Shown: positions 46,751 through 58,440 of the stretch, in pieces
How positions within the stretch are numbered: position 1 is the stretch's first letter
How the letters are laid out: each line of letters starts with the position of its first letter
Assembly: GCA_037013495.1 (NCBI GenBank)
Contig: CM072803.1
Span: forward strand, 56,743,627-56,807,626
Origin: Hippophae tibetana
Taxonomy: Eukaryota; Streptophyta; Magnoliopsida; Rosales; Elaeagnaceae
Length of the DNA: 64,000 nucleotides
Reading direction: 5' to 3'
Position numbers and translations under genes: made by a program
Notes under the pieces: generated by a model
Databases searched by the model: none
What the model was told of the DNA's origin: nothing
What the model saw: the letters and a program-made list of their open reading frames with translations, nothing else

Positions 46751-47949
46751 TCTGTCTCTTATAAAATCTAAATCTAAAAGATCATATCTATAACTTTCTT
46801 GAAGTTTGAATTCTGGTGGGATACTACCTCTAGTTTTCTAATGTAATCGTTCTTCCATTTTTGGGTTGTTGTTTTCTTCTATATGGAAGGTAACATACTT
46901 CTGGCCTTTGCTTGTTTCTTTCTTCTCTATATGGGTCAGGTGTTCCTTTTTGATAAGGAGCTAGTATTGATATTGGTTTTGTATGATTTTTTTAGATCAT
47001 ATTTTTTGGTTCAAAATCAATTTAACTCATTATTATCATATCATCTTCCTCTTTGTTTGTACAAAGTTTTTCATCATAATATCTTACTAATTCTTCATCT
47101 GTTAGGGTTAACAAACTGACTAACTTTTTTTATGTCCCTACTCTTAAGGTCCATAAATTATTTTTATAATTATTTATTATATTCTATTAAATTGGGATTA
47201 TTGCTTCTTCTTTATCTTTGGGTTTTTCCTCATTTTTTTATTTTCTCATTCCTATGTATCAATACATCTAATCTCCTAGATAGTTCTTCTTTTATTCCTA
47301 CAAATGGATTAAATTTGTAACCTATGATTTCATTGTCCCTAGGTATGTTATTTAAATCCCTTCTTAATTATGTAAATTCCTTATGAATGTCTTGTTGTAA
47401 TTTCTTATTATACCTATATTCTTTTATTTCTTTTAAGAGTTATTTTTGTGTTTCATTTACATCTTATAAGGAATTGATGTTTAATTTTTGTACTATATTC
47501 AGTTCTTCTTCCAAAAGAATTAAAGCTTTTGTTATTGTTATTTGATTTTTTGATATAACTATTAGACTTCCATCAAAGCGTAATTATATTATCTATAGTT
47601 TGTTTCTGAACATTATTGGGATAACAATGATACATTTTCTTCCTATTATTACGTTATGGACAAATAATTTTATTATTTTAACTTCTTGTTTTAGATCTAT
47701 AACCTATTTTTCTTTGTTAGAAGTTTCTTTTTAAGGATCTATAGACGTAAATCTTGATACATTATTTGTTTCCTTGTATTAGAGGTTTTTTTTAACATTT
47801 AAGTTTCATTCCTCTAGTATTTCAAAGTCTGTTAATATTTATGGTTTTATTATTTGTCTAATTTCTTGAATTTTTTTATCTATTTTCTATGAATTTATTT
47901 TGTCCATATATTAAATTATTACAACTATTTGTTAATGAATATCCTACAA

Positions 47950-48530
47950 TGTAGTATATTGAAAATGAATAATTTTTTTCTTTCATTAAATCTCTTCTTT
48001 AAAACTCACAAGCTAAACTTAATACTTTGTTTAAGTTTTTATCATTAATGTTAATGGCAAACCTAAGATATGATGTGAATTTTAATTTTTGGTATCCTAA
48101 GTTTCAATGAACATTCCTAATACAACATTTTCCTATTTATTATTTTATTATCCAAGAGTACTGATTTTATTGGTATATTTATTTATTGTCTAAAATATAT
48201 TTTTATTAATATTTGGATTCCTCTTAAATAGATGCATCTAATCTTCCTTTTAACCTTTTGAAAAAAAATTAAATAGTTTATCTATAATGGTTTCTTTGTC
48301 AATTAATGATATCTTACACCTTCTTTTTCTATCTGTAATATTAATACTCATATCTTTATTACTTATTCCATAATAAATTATATCTTTCTTTAAAAATATT
48401 TTTCTTAATTTTAAGAATGATTAATCTCTAAAACCATCTCCTTCCTTAATATTTAATCTAGCTTTCTGTATTTCTCCAAATTTCTTTTTGCTAATTATCA
48501 TTTCTTGTGAAAAAAATATCATAAAATGTC
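47950..48530 (-). pseudogene. Pararetroviral movement protein remnant (30K type)
   Basis: On the minus strand the stretch from about 48530 to 48000 includes a KKFGEIQKARLNIKEGDGF-like start, a DKRKRRCKIS-like basic piece, and KLKFTSYLRFAININDKNLN with a following VLSLACEF. The last fits the end of the 30K-family fold, which lines plasmodesmata so that virus can pass from cell to cell. Stops and frameshifts separate the pieces. Confidence 0.45.
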
Positions 48531-48538
48531 TTGTATGT

Positions 48539-50297
48539 TGATGGATGATGAAATCGCAAAACTGGCATTGCAAATACCGATCTTACGAAAATATCATTTG
48601 TGGTTTTATTATTTGTAAAACTCTCGCAAGTGCACGAATCATTTTATAAAAAATGATAAGTATACTCTCAAGGTCGATCTAAGGAAGAAATTTATGTGGT
48701 TTTTAATTTATTATTCAAAATCTTAAAAACAAAATTAAATCTTAAACATCTTGTCACGATATTTTGGTTTGTTTGTTTCGTAATCTAAAAACATAAACAT
48801 AAATATAAATTCAATAAACAATAATCTAAATTTTATCATTAATAACAGTAGAGTATTTAATGATACAATAATTAAGTTAATTATGTTTTCTCGTATTATT
48901 TAGGCTATTAAAGATATAAATTAATATTTGTTAAGTTTCTCTTTTTGGTATGAAAGTGTCCTTAGGCGGGGCCTAAATTCTTTTGTTTAATATTAACTAA
49001 TTAATATCCTTAAGCGAGACCTATTAATTAATTAAATATTAAATTTCAGCTTTATTTCTAAGAAAATAGAAAACCATCTTTAAACAAAGTCAAACAATTA
49101 GACTTTATTCAAGGTGTCCAAATTAAACCTAAGAATTTAATTTTTCAAGTACTAACTTTCAAGTTTTAAAACTAATACTGAAAATATGTCGTGAATACAT
49201 TTTCGAATAATAATTCTTATAAAAAAAATTAAATAGAGTTTCATTTTAACCAACAGGCGATTGTACCAACAAATAAAAGATTACTACTCTAAATTAGACT
49301 AAATAATTAAACTTTATAATCTAATTTTCATATTTAAGTTTGTAATGAAAAATAATGTATTTCTCTCTAACATTCTTAATATAAATCTTGAATAAAAACA
49401 AAATCAATTTATTTTATAAAAGTGTTTTACCTATTTAATATTTTGCAAGCATAACAACGTTATAATTATATCATATTTACAAACAGTGAGTCATGTTACA
49501 TTTAATCGCAAATAAATTAAATATAACATATAAGAATAAAACATAAAATGATAAATGTAAAGAATCCTTACAACAGTTTAATGTTAATTTTGTTACTGAA
49601 AAACCTCCAAATAGATTTGCATATCTTCCTATTGAATCGAAAAATTAAAAATTTATAAAAACATAACTAGTTCCTCTCAAAAAGAGAAGAACTTTAAAAA
49701 TAAAAAATAAAAATAAAAAAACTTTCTAAAGAGAGAAAAAAGCAAAAAAAAAAGGGGGGGAAATATTTCAAAATTTGAATTTGAACGCATTTGGAAAGGT
49801 TGGCGTGCTTATGGGGTGCGAAAATCTTGATAGATGGGTTGTTGGCGTGGCAGACAGGCGGTTAGCGCACGCAGGATTAGGCAAGAAGTGTATTGGCATG
49901 CGGAAGGATTGGTGTGTGTGTGGAACTCAGCGCGATGGGCGGCTACGTGCGTAGGATTGTGCGTGTTTCTCAACGCGGCTAAGCATCTGCACACGCGATT
50001 TTGATCTTTTTGACATTTTTTACCTTTTGACTCATTTTGTCCAATTTTTTTCATCTTTTTTACTTTTTCTCATTTATTTTTCTCAATATATTTGTGATGT
50101 TTTGCTTTTAGTATTTTTTTATACGAGTTTTTAAGTTATTTTTGAACTAAAATACTTGAAAAACAATAAAAAATACATGTGATTACGAAAAGACAAATTT
50201 ATATTAAAATATGATAAAATCATACAAATATAAATCTATTTAATCAATTAAAGTACATTAAATCTTAATAATTTTAATACTTTTTAAGCACTCATCA
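48539..50297 (-). mobile_element. Second solo LTR of the same gypsy-like family
   Basis: It starts TGATGG and ends TCATCA, with flanks TATGT (48534-48538) and CATGT (50298-50302). It shares with 25126-27114 the phrases CTCTCGCAAGTGCACGAATC, GATAAGTATACTC, CAAGGTCGATCTAAGGAAG, CAAGGTGTCCAAATTAAAC and GCGATTGTACCAACAAATAAAAGA. It also shares the final GCACTCATCA. It is more worn, and its TATA box is no longer clear. It lies at the left end of the movement-protein reading of the pararetrovirus. Confidence 0.85.
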
Positions 50298-51289
50298 CAT
50301 GTTAGTTACGTTTGGAGTGTATTTGTAATATTTTCAAAACCTTAGAAATATTTGTAACACTAAGGCTTTTCCAAAATAGACCCTTGGTATACCCCTTACA
50401 AAAAGTAAGATACTAATGATGTATCCCTATATAATTTTGGTACTAATTTTTACCTTTGTATAGCTATCATACAATATCTTTTTTTTTTTTGAAATACTAG
50501 ATTTAAATATGAATAATGTGCATGTTGATTTTAAATTTGTTCACAAAACTCTAATTTTTCAATAATAAATAATTTAACAATTTTGGACCTTAACTAATAT
50601 GCAATGAAAAAAATTGTATATTAATCAAAACCATCATCCTTCTACTTATGTATATTTTATTTAAAATAAGATGAGAGATGTAAAAAAAATAGTTTTATAC
50701 AACTTTTTTGAATCTCTGTTAATTCAAAAGAAATTCATATATCATTTATGTTACATTGTTCTACTAATAGTTTGATACTTACTTATAAGCTAGATTTAGG
50801 ATGGATGATAATTAATACAAGCAATGTCAACTAATTTAAAAAAAAAAGAATCATATTTATGTTAACAAATCATGCGCGTTGTCAACAAAAACTATATTAT
50901 TTTAATAAAAAAGAATGGCTCATTGAGTTCATTTACATAATTTGTCTTATATAATATTTGTTTAGATTAAGCAAGTCAAATTAAAATTAAAAATATTGTA
51001 ACGAGTTACAAGTACGTGTCACGTGGTGATGTTTTTGTGAACATTCATGCTTGAGAATTACTCTTCATTGTTACAGTCTAGAGCAAAACTTCTTGGGTAT
51101 GATTGAATTTAAACAACTTATCAAAACAATTATTTTCAAGAGACCATTTTTGAAAAGCGTCTCAAAATTTCTTAATTTTTCTCTCATCGTCGTACTTTTG
51201 AAGGCAGAGAATCTCGACTATTTCATGTTTTTTCAAAAAATTGGATTCAAGATACTTGACTTTGACAGTATCACCATCGACACGAACTT
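50298..51289. other. AT-rich stretch, possible remainder of the pararetrovirus
   Basis: Directly right of the solo LTR, the minus strand has a short reading near 50400-50300 that could be the start of the viral polyprotein, but the support is weak. The rest is AT-rich and without motif. Confidence 0.3.
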
Positions 51290-52260
51290 GAAGTTTATTG
51301 AGTTATGCTTCACAATCATCCAATAGAAACTCCAGAAGAATATTTTTATCATCCAAGATGTGAACATCTTTCTTTAGATTGGAGATATCATGAAAATTGC
51401 TAGAAGACTTAGGAATGCATTGAATTTTGAATGCTTCTAATTCCTTATCCTGTATAGACTTATCGAGCTCATTTATGCAAGTGAGACACTTCTCATGATC
51501 ACAAAGGAGAATTTGAAATGACTTGATCTGGTTATCTAATTTCATCTTTAAGTTACCCACATCCTTATCACTTTCCAAAGTGAGACTGAGCGATTAACCA
51601 GAGAGGTCCAAATGCTTCTTGTCCTTTTCTTTCAGGTTGTTGTTGTTAATTTTGGACATAACTTTCTTCAACTTGAGATTCCCATGCACAAGTTGGTCAT
51701 ATGAATTTAAGAAAAAACTTGTCATCATCAACAATATATATCCAATATGAGGATCTAGAATAGACAATCTCAAAGTAGAACAATCAAGATAAGTAATCAT
51801 AGCCTTTTCTAGAGGATACATAACATCTAAGAGGAGAACCCATCATACTTTATTTCCAAGAAGTCCCAAGTTTTCTTGGAGGTAGTAAACTTATAAATCA
51901 AACTTAAGTCTTCGGTAGTAATAGAACTAATAAATAGATGTAACCCTTGACGATTAAGATTACAAAGACGAAGCTTCTCTTTGTTACAAACAACAACCTT
52001 GGTTTCAACAACACCAGTCTTTGAAGTGTGTGTAGGGCACTTTCAACCATTCCTAATCAAAGAACAAACATCATTATTTGTTGATATCAAATAAGAAAAC
52101 ATTTCAAATCTCCAATAAAAATAATAGTGACCATTAAATTGAAGTGGTCCACCGACCAAACCTCTCACATCATCTATCATAAAATATTAACTAAATTAAA
52201 CGTAGAGAAACGGGGAAAAGTATTAACACCAAGACAGTTAAGCCCAAAAAAGGTGTACTA
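51290..52260 (-). pseudogene. copia gag-like remnant
   Basis: Two minus-strand frames (51821-51594 and 51578-51303) and the decayed sequence up to 52140 resemble a copia gag of the type with a UBN2 domain (TTEDLSLIYKFTTSKKTWDFLE near 51910-51850). It is followed by a coiled-coil tail rich in Lys, Asp, Asn and Leu (NLKMKLDNQIKSFQILLCDH). It lies just downstream (minus strand) of a primer-binding site, as gag should. The pol part is missing. Confidence 0.6.
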
Positions 52261-52272
52261 GCTTTGATACTA
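52261..52272 (-). other. tRNA-Met primer-binding site of the copia remnant
   Basis: The minus strand reads TAGTATCAAAGC, two changes from TGGTATCAGAGC, just upstream of the gag-like reading. Confidence 0.6.
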
Positions 52273-52429
52273 ATTGAAAAAGTTCGAGACCCAATCAAAA
52301 TGAGGGTAAAGAGATAATGACTCCTTAAGGATTTGACCCCATAAGCAATGGAACAAACAAGGATAGAAAATATCACAAACAAAAAAAATTACATGGGTTA
52401 CATGACACACAAAAACTTGATAGCCAACT

Positions 52430-52750
52430 TCTATAAATTTATAGCACGTAAGTGCACGAATCATTTGTAACAAGTAATAAGTATACTCCCAAGATCGGTC
52501 TAAATAGGAACTATATAATTTTAAAAAATTCAATAATTTCATAAAAAAAACATGAAACATAAACTTAAACATTCTATCATAATATTTGGTTTTTGAAAAG
52601 ATTAATCTAATAACAGCTAATTAAATATAGAAATAAGATTGATTCAAATAATTCTATAATTAAATATAAGAATAGTATTGATTCAAATAATTCTATAATT
52701 AAATATAAGAATAGGATTGATTCAAATAATTCTATAGAGATAGGAAATTA
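52430..52750 (-). repeat. Third, worn fragment of the gypsy-like LTR family
   Basis: AAGTGCACGAATCATTTGTAAC, AATAAGTATACTCCCAAGATCGGTCTAAATAGG and, further on, GATGATCATATTCTTTGTTAA-type phrases match the two solo LTRs (25190-25260 and 48620-48690). Homologous words go on weakly to about 53190. No end or target duplication can be fixed. Confidence 0.65.
52619..52737. repeat. ~39-bp tandem repeat, three units
   Basis: AATTAAATATA[A]GAATA[G/A]...ATTGATTCAAATAATTCTAT is repeated three times inside the LTR fragment; the last two units are almost identical. Confidence 0.9.
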
Positions 52751-53439
52751 ACAATCAATAGATAATTTATGAAAATATTTAACTAGTTAACAATGTTTGC
52801 TTAACATTAATTAGGTTATTAAATATATAAATTAAGGTTGTTGATTTTTCTTTTTCTTTTCTATAAAAATATCCCTAAATGATGATCATATTCTTTGTTA
52901 ATAAAACCAAGTAACATCTTTAGACGAGGATCACCAATTGGATAAATTAAATTATGTTATGTTTAAATTTCTGCTTTAGACGAAGCACATAATTTAAACT
53001 CATATTCAATGTGTCAAAATTAGATTTAAAAACCTAGCTTTCATATTTTAAATTTATTACCAAAAATATGTTGTTAATATATTGAACAATAATAAACTTT
53101 GTAGAAATCTTAAATGAAGAAATAATCTCGATTTTTAATACAAATATTTCCCTAAATTAATCATCACAAATATGGCAACAAAACTAATATCTCATAGTAA
53201 TAATGAGCCAAACATGCTCAGATTTAATAAATAGTTAGTAGATTAAAAATAGCGTTTAGAATAATACCCAAAAATTAAATATGCATATAAAAATAATTGA
53301 ATACCAATAAGATCTACAATACCAATTAAAGATAGAAGAGTGTATCCTACTATATAACTATGATCTTGATCGTCAATATATTCTTTGAAATACAGATATC
53401 TTCTATATTTTTTTATGATTTGAAAAACTTCCGGATGAT

Positions 53440-54290
53440 GTTGTAGGTGCATTAGGAAGCCCCTTATGCCTTCCTACAATATGTAAAGACATGGGGCTCC
53501 ATGCTATGTATCACATCAGAGGGATGTTTTCTACATGCACTTCTCTTTACTTGTATATGCATTTAGTTTGTTGTTTGTTACACACTTTTACATTGGTGTT
53601 GCCTCAATATTGTTCAATGTTTATTTTGCATAATTGTTAGTGTTAAATGCATTTTTGTTTGACTTTTATCTTTCATATAAAGGTGTGACTTTTCATGTCA
53701 CAAAGGGGGAGAAGTGTGCATAACTTGTTTTTTTGTGCATTTTGTTTGTTTGTTGCATGCTTTGTCACATGGAATGGTGAGTGTAGTTTTCACTGCATCA
53801 TGGTAGTTTGATATATATACACTTAAAGGGAGTGTTGCATATGTTCAAGGGGAGTTTGCATATTTGTGTTACATGTAGATTGTGTTTGTTTGTGCTACAT
53901 ATTGAGTGTTCTTAACCTATCATTGTTCACTAATGTAGGTTTGACTTGATAGTAGTTGTTAGACTACACACTGTTTCTACATGATATATTCATGGGATAT
54001 GTATTTGTTTTGTGTGTGCAAGTTATAGGTGTAAATTAAAGTTATCTAACTTCAGACTTGTTGTGTGTAGATGTTTTAATACCCTCATATTTCAACTTGA
54101 TAGAGTGTGGATGAGATGATCCAAGAAGATGGATGCACTTGGACTAGTTGTGTTTCTAGGTGTTGGATATGCGACGATATTTTTTCATGAAAACAAACAT
54201 CTTTAGGTCATTTTCATGAGCACTTTATGATTGATGTGTATCTATACTTCATTGTGTAGTGTTTTTTCAAGGCAATCCAAATAGGGACAT
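53440..54290. other. Probable retroelement-derived non-coding stretch
   Basis: It has purine-rich tracts such as CACAAAGGGGGAGAAGTGTGC (about 53700) and TTCAAGGGGAGTTTGCAT (about 53845), of the kind seen between pol and the 3' LTR in Sire-type copia elements. TTTGTTTGTTG- and GCATATTTGTG-type words recur. No coding motif is present. Confidence 0.35.
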
Positions 54291-54291
54291 T

Positions 54292-55318
54292 GTAAGTCTT
54301 GCAGTCCTCCATTGTATCACTGTTAGCTTCCCATGCGTAACACATAGTGTCAATTTATTTTACTTAGTGTATCTATCTTGCTCTGTGTAAGGTTGGTTAC
54401 TTACAATCAGTAATGCATACATGCATATAGTTAGGTACACTTTGTATGTAAGTATGTTTACACACACCATGAGGTTAGTTTTCATAGTGTGTATACTAGG
54501 CTAGGTGTTATGATTTTTGGAGAGCAAGTCGATATTATTGCTCACGTTTTTGTTTCGTTTCAAGTATGGATATTTATAAAAATTACTCGACAATTTTGGA
54601 AAAAAATGGGATTTTTTGGCACCTTAATGAGGACTTCGTCAGACACTTCCCAAACTCTTGATGAGGTGGTCAATAAGGACCCTTAACGAGTTTGGCTATA
54701 AGCTTAGGTGAGTTTTATAAATACTCACTCTTCTTGTTTCTCATCCAAAAAAATCATAAAGGATATCTGTTAAATTGACATCTCATTTTCTATTTTTGGA
54801 TCATTATTACCTTGAGTGTTCTTCAATTTTATTGATTCATGATTGTGTGAATACCGAAGAATACTCACGATAATAGTGATCCAAAATAAAAAAAAATGAG
54901 ATCAGAGGGTACCTTATCAAGGGTCCTACTAAGGGTCTCATCGACCACCCTCATTGACTCCCCGATAAGGGATCTAACGAGGTGGTCTAACAAGGGGTCC
55001 GACAAGGAACACAAAAATTCCATTTTTCATTTCAATAATTATCGGGTATTTTTTTTATAAATATCAACATATACAACGAAAAACGAAAGCGATAACATTG
55101 GAAAGAGAGCTCCATCTAGCATATACATGACGAAAACTAATCTTGTGGTATGTGTAAACATACTTGCTATAAAAGGTACATAATTATGTATTTGTGTGCA
55201 TTACTGATCGTTAGTAACCAACATTGCAGAGAGGAAGACAAATACACTAAGTGAAACAAACAAACTTCATGTTTTGTACATGGGAAGCTAACAAAGACAT
55301 AAAGACTTAAAAATTTAA
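54292..55318. repeat. ~1-kb imperfect palindrome (fold-back structure)
   Basis: The left arm (about 54292-54815) and right arm (about 54855-55318) pair nearly all the way to the loop. Matching phrases include GTTAGCTTCCCATG, ACTTAGTGTAT, GGTTGGTTAC, CAGTAATGCA, AAGTATGTTTACACA and GATATTTATAAAAA. Close to the loop are GGATCA[T/C]TATTA and GAGT[G/A]TTCTTC. The left arm has about 80-90 extra bases near 54690-54780. Divergence between arms is high. It could be a fold-back or long-TIR transposon, or two copies of one repeat in opposite directions. Confidence 0.82.
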
Positions 55319-55599
55319 ATATATTATGCCAAGGCATGCTTCTCTCTGCATAAATTCAGTAGGCATGTTGTTCATTTTGTGTTGTGATGTGAAAGTGTTA
55401 TGTTACATCGTGACCTGTTTGAGATTGCATTAGCAAAGCTTTATGTGTATCGGGTAGTAGCAGTGGAAATACTAGGCTACAACACACCCGTTTTAATTTT
55501 TCCCCAAGCCTTTGCATCAGCCTCAACCTATATATATGTTTTTTTCTTTAGGTTTAAAGAAGATATCATATAATTAGTTGTTACATATAAGAAGGATGT

Positions 55600-57070
55600 T
55601 ATATCACTTACTTTAGTGAAAAACAAAGTGGGGCGAATTTAAATTACCCCACCTATGACAAGATGTATGCATTGATTATAGCATTAGATACTTGGCAACA
55701 TTGCAATTGGCCAAAAGAGTGTAATTCATACCAACCATGAGTCCTTGAAACATCTAAAAGGTCAACACAAGTTAAACAAGCACCATGCCCAGATGGTGGA
55801 TTCATAGAAACATTTCCTTATGTGATCAAGTACAAATAAGGTAAGGAAAATATGGTAGTTGATGCATTGTCTTAAAGGTTCGTATTACTTTCCACCTTAG
55901 ATGTAAAATTACTAGATTTTGAATACATTAAGAGCTTGTATGGTGATTATTCTAATTTTTTTAATGTGTTCAATGCATTTGAGAAAGGAGTAATTAGCAT
56001 AATGGGTTCTTGTTTAGAAAAATAAGTTATGTGCACGTAAATATTTTTTGCATGATTTTCTTGTTAGGGAAACACATGAAGGTGGTTTGATGGGTCACTT
56101 TGGCATATATAAGACTTTATGTGTTTTGTGCAATCATTTATTTTGGCCTCATATGAAATGTGATGTAGAATGCATTTGTGAGAGGTGCATTGCAAACAAG
56201 CGAAGTCTAGAAGTTAACCCCGCAGTTTGTATACTCTTTTGTCTATACCTAGTAAGGCTTGGATAGGTTTTCTAAAATAGTACACTTTATTCCATATCAT
56301 AAAACCGATGATGCATCATATGAAGCTAACTTGTTTTTCAAAGAGATTGTGATATTGCAGGGCATGCCCAAAAGCATTATTTTGGCTAAGGATGCAAGTT
56401 TCTTGAGCTATTTTAGGAAGACCCTGTAAGGTAAATTGGAAACTAAACTTCAATTTTCTACTACTTGTCACGCATAACCTATTGGTCAAACCAAAGTAGT
56501 TAATAGAATCTTATCCACTTTATTACTTGCTATTATTTAAAAGAATTTGAAAACATGAGAGGATTGTTTACCACATGTAGAATTTACATATAATAGGAAT
56601 GTGCATTCACCAACCAAGTTTTCACCTATTGAAATTGTCTATGGCTTTAACCTATTAACGCCATTGGATTTAACCTCTACTCCTTTTTATGAACGTGTTA
56701 ATTCAAATGGGAAGAATAAAGCTAATTTTGTTAGGAAAATCAATAACAAAGCAAGGCAAAACATATAGGAAAGAATAGAGAAATATGCCAACCAAGCTAA
56801 CAAAGGGCGAAAAAGATTACATTTGAACTAGGAGATTGGGAATGGCTACATATGAGGAATAAATAATTTCTTGTTCAAAGGCACTCGAAATTACTTCTAA
56901 GGCATGATGGACCATTTCAATTGATTGAACATATTAATGACAATGCCTACAAACTTTACCTACCAGGTAAGCATTATGTGATTATAAGTTTTAATAATGC
57001 TAACTTATCTCATTTTGTTGTAGATGACAATTTGAGGAAAAATCCTTCTCAAGAATAGGGAAATTATGAG
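55600..57070 (+). pseudogene. Ty3/gypsy chromovirus-type RNase H/integrase remnant
   Basis: [19 protein letters not shown] (near 55720) and the FIETFPYVIKYK segment belong to the end of RNase H. The integrase zinc region (56048-56266) has HEGGLMGHFGIYKT, WPHMKCDVE and ICERCIANK. About 25 codons including the first catalytic Asp are missing near 56250, where the reading jumps to a [20 protein letters not shown] segment. Later parts are VEFTYNRNVHSPTKFSPIEI and GFNPLTPLDL (to about 56670). The 5' half of the element is absent. Many stops. Confidence 0.88.
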
Positions 57071-57239
57071 TCCATAGAAGCACCATCAAATGGAGCACCA
57101 TCAGAAGATCAATTACAAAATCCTATTGAGCCAATTACAAGGGAAAGGGAAAAAAGGTTCAAGGAGGCACTTCATTGGCTAATCATTACAATTCAAAAAG
57201 ACTCAACATCAAGATGGACCTAAAGGAAGATCATAAATT

Positions 57240-57835
57240 AATCACCTTATTCGAGCAACTAAATGAGTTATATAAGGAGGTTAGGTTTTAAAGCATGTGT
57301 GGATCAAGAGTGGAGCACAAGTTCTTCCCTTAAACTTGACTTGGAGTGGAGTACAAGCTCTTTCCCTTATAAGATATTTAGTGCTTAGTTGCTATCCTAT
57401 TATGGACCATATCTTTATTTCCTATTTTATCTTAGGTGTGTAGCTAAGTTTAGGGTTTAATTGTATTCTATAATTTTTAGCAAGCATTTTATGTGTGATT
57501 TCGGCTATATAAGCCTAGGAACTCCAAGTATAAGACCTTATTTTAAAATTTATGAGAAGTTTTCTTTTTAGTTCTCTTAAGAACTTTACCGATCTTATCA
57601 AGAACAATCTTGTGACTCACAACCCTCCTTTTTTCTTAAGTGTGGCTTCTAAATCAATTTCTTGATAAATTTGATTCCTATCTTCACATAGATAGTACGT
57701 CCAAGTCCTTGCTTTTATTTTTTTTCAAGAGGGTTATTGTGAGAAGGAACTTCAACGATTTAACATGGTCAATCTTAAACCAGCTACAACTTCAATAGCA
57801 TCACATATCAAGTTATATACCTAAGACTCTCCTTC
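57240..57835 (+). repeat. Probable 3' LTR region of the chromovirus-type element
   Basis: The block after the pol end has GGCTATATAAGCCTAGGAAC (about 57503), a TATA box context. It is followed by a leader-like region (TTTTCTTTTTAGTTCTCTTAAGAAC, CAATCTTGTGACTCACAACCCTC), as is usual for LTRs of this group. Ends are not certain because there is no second copy in the window. Confidence 0.5.
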
Positions 57836-57839
57836 AATG

Positions 57840-58440
57840 AAGGAGGAGAAGAAAGGGAGAAGGTGCCTTGTGCAAGTGCAATGGTTGGCTTGATGTATTT
57901 GATGATTTGTAGAAGACCAAATATTGCATATGATGCAAGTTTGGTGACATGGTACATGACTAACTCGAGTAAAAAGATAGGCAAAGAAATGGATGATAAG
58001 GTATTTTCAAGGTACTACCAAAGTTATCTTTTCTATGAAAACATCAAGGAGTTGAGTGTTGAAGTTATGTGTTATGTGGATTTTGACTTTGTCAACGATC
58101 GTGATGAGAGACAGACCCTTAGTGAGTTGGAAGGCCAATTTACAATCAATAATGACTATCTTATATGAGGCAAAATGTGTTGTTGTAATATAAGGGTGTA
58201 AGAAGCTATGTGGTTTAATGATTTAGCTAATGAACTCAAATATGAGCAAAAGAGAGTCATGTTTCATTATGGCAATCAAGGTGAATTTACTTGACAAATA
58301 ATCCTCAATTTCATGATGGTACAGAACATATGGATGTGAAACTACATTTCATGTAAGAGATGACAAATTAAGTCGAGGTGTAGTTGGTAAAACTTCACAC
58401 AAATGACAACCCAAGACATGACAACATAACTGAACCCGTT
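57840..58440 (+). pseudogene. copia reverse transcriptase/RNase H end
   Basis: The reading from 57863 has ASAMVGLMYLMICRRPNIAYD, then VTWYMTNSSKKI, the well-known linker between copia RT and RNase H. Past 58168 frames with EAKCVVV, a LMNSN...SCFIMAIKV stretch and HVRDDKLSRG fit the RNase H end. Nothing upstream belongs to the same element, so this is a truncated copy. Confidence 0.8.

Larger units (their letters stand above)
41990..48538 (-). mobile_element. Endogenous pararetrovirus (Caulimoviridae), decayed
   Basis: On the minus strand the segments follow the order movement protein, coat protein with zinc knuckle, protease, reverse transcriptase, RNase H, and then a non-coding stretch with a TATA-like box. 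That is the order of plant pararetroviruses with one long polyprotein (petuvirus/florendovirus type). No LTRs flank it, which speaks against an ordinary gypsy element. Every domain has stops or frameshifts, the catalytic RT box is changed, and an unrelated ~350-bp piece interrupts RT. It is an old fossil copy. Both borders are approximate; some viral sequence may continue beyond the LTR at 50298. Confidence 0.82.

Noticed and set aside
45958..47320. Several plus-strand open frames rich in Phe, Leu and Tyr with apparent membrane segments
   Set aside because: They are the antisense of the Lys- and Asn-rich coat region of the minus-strand pararetrovirus, not real membrane proteins.
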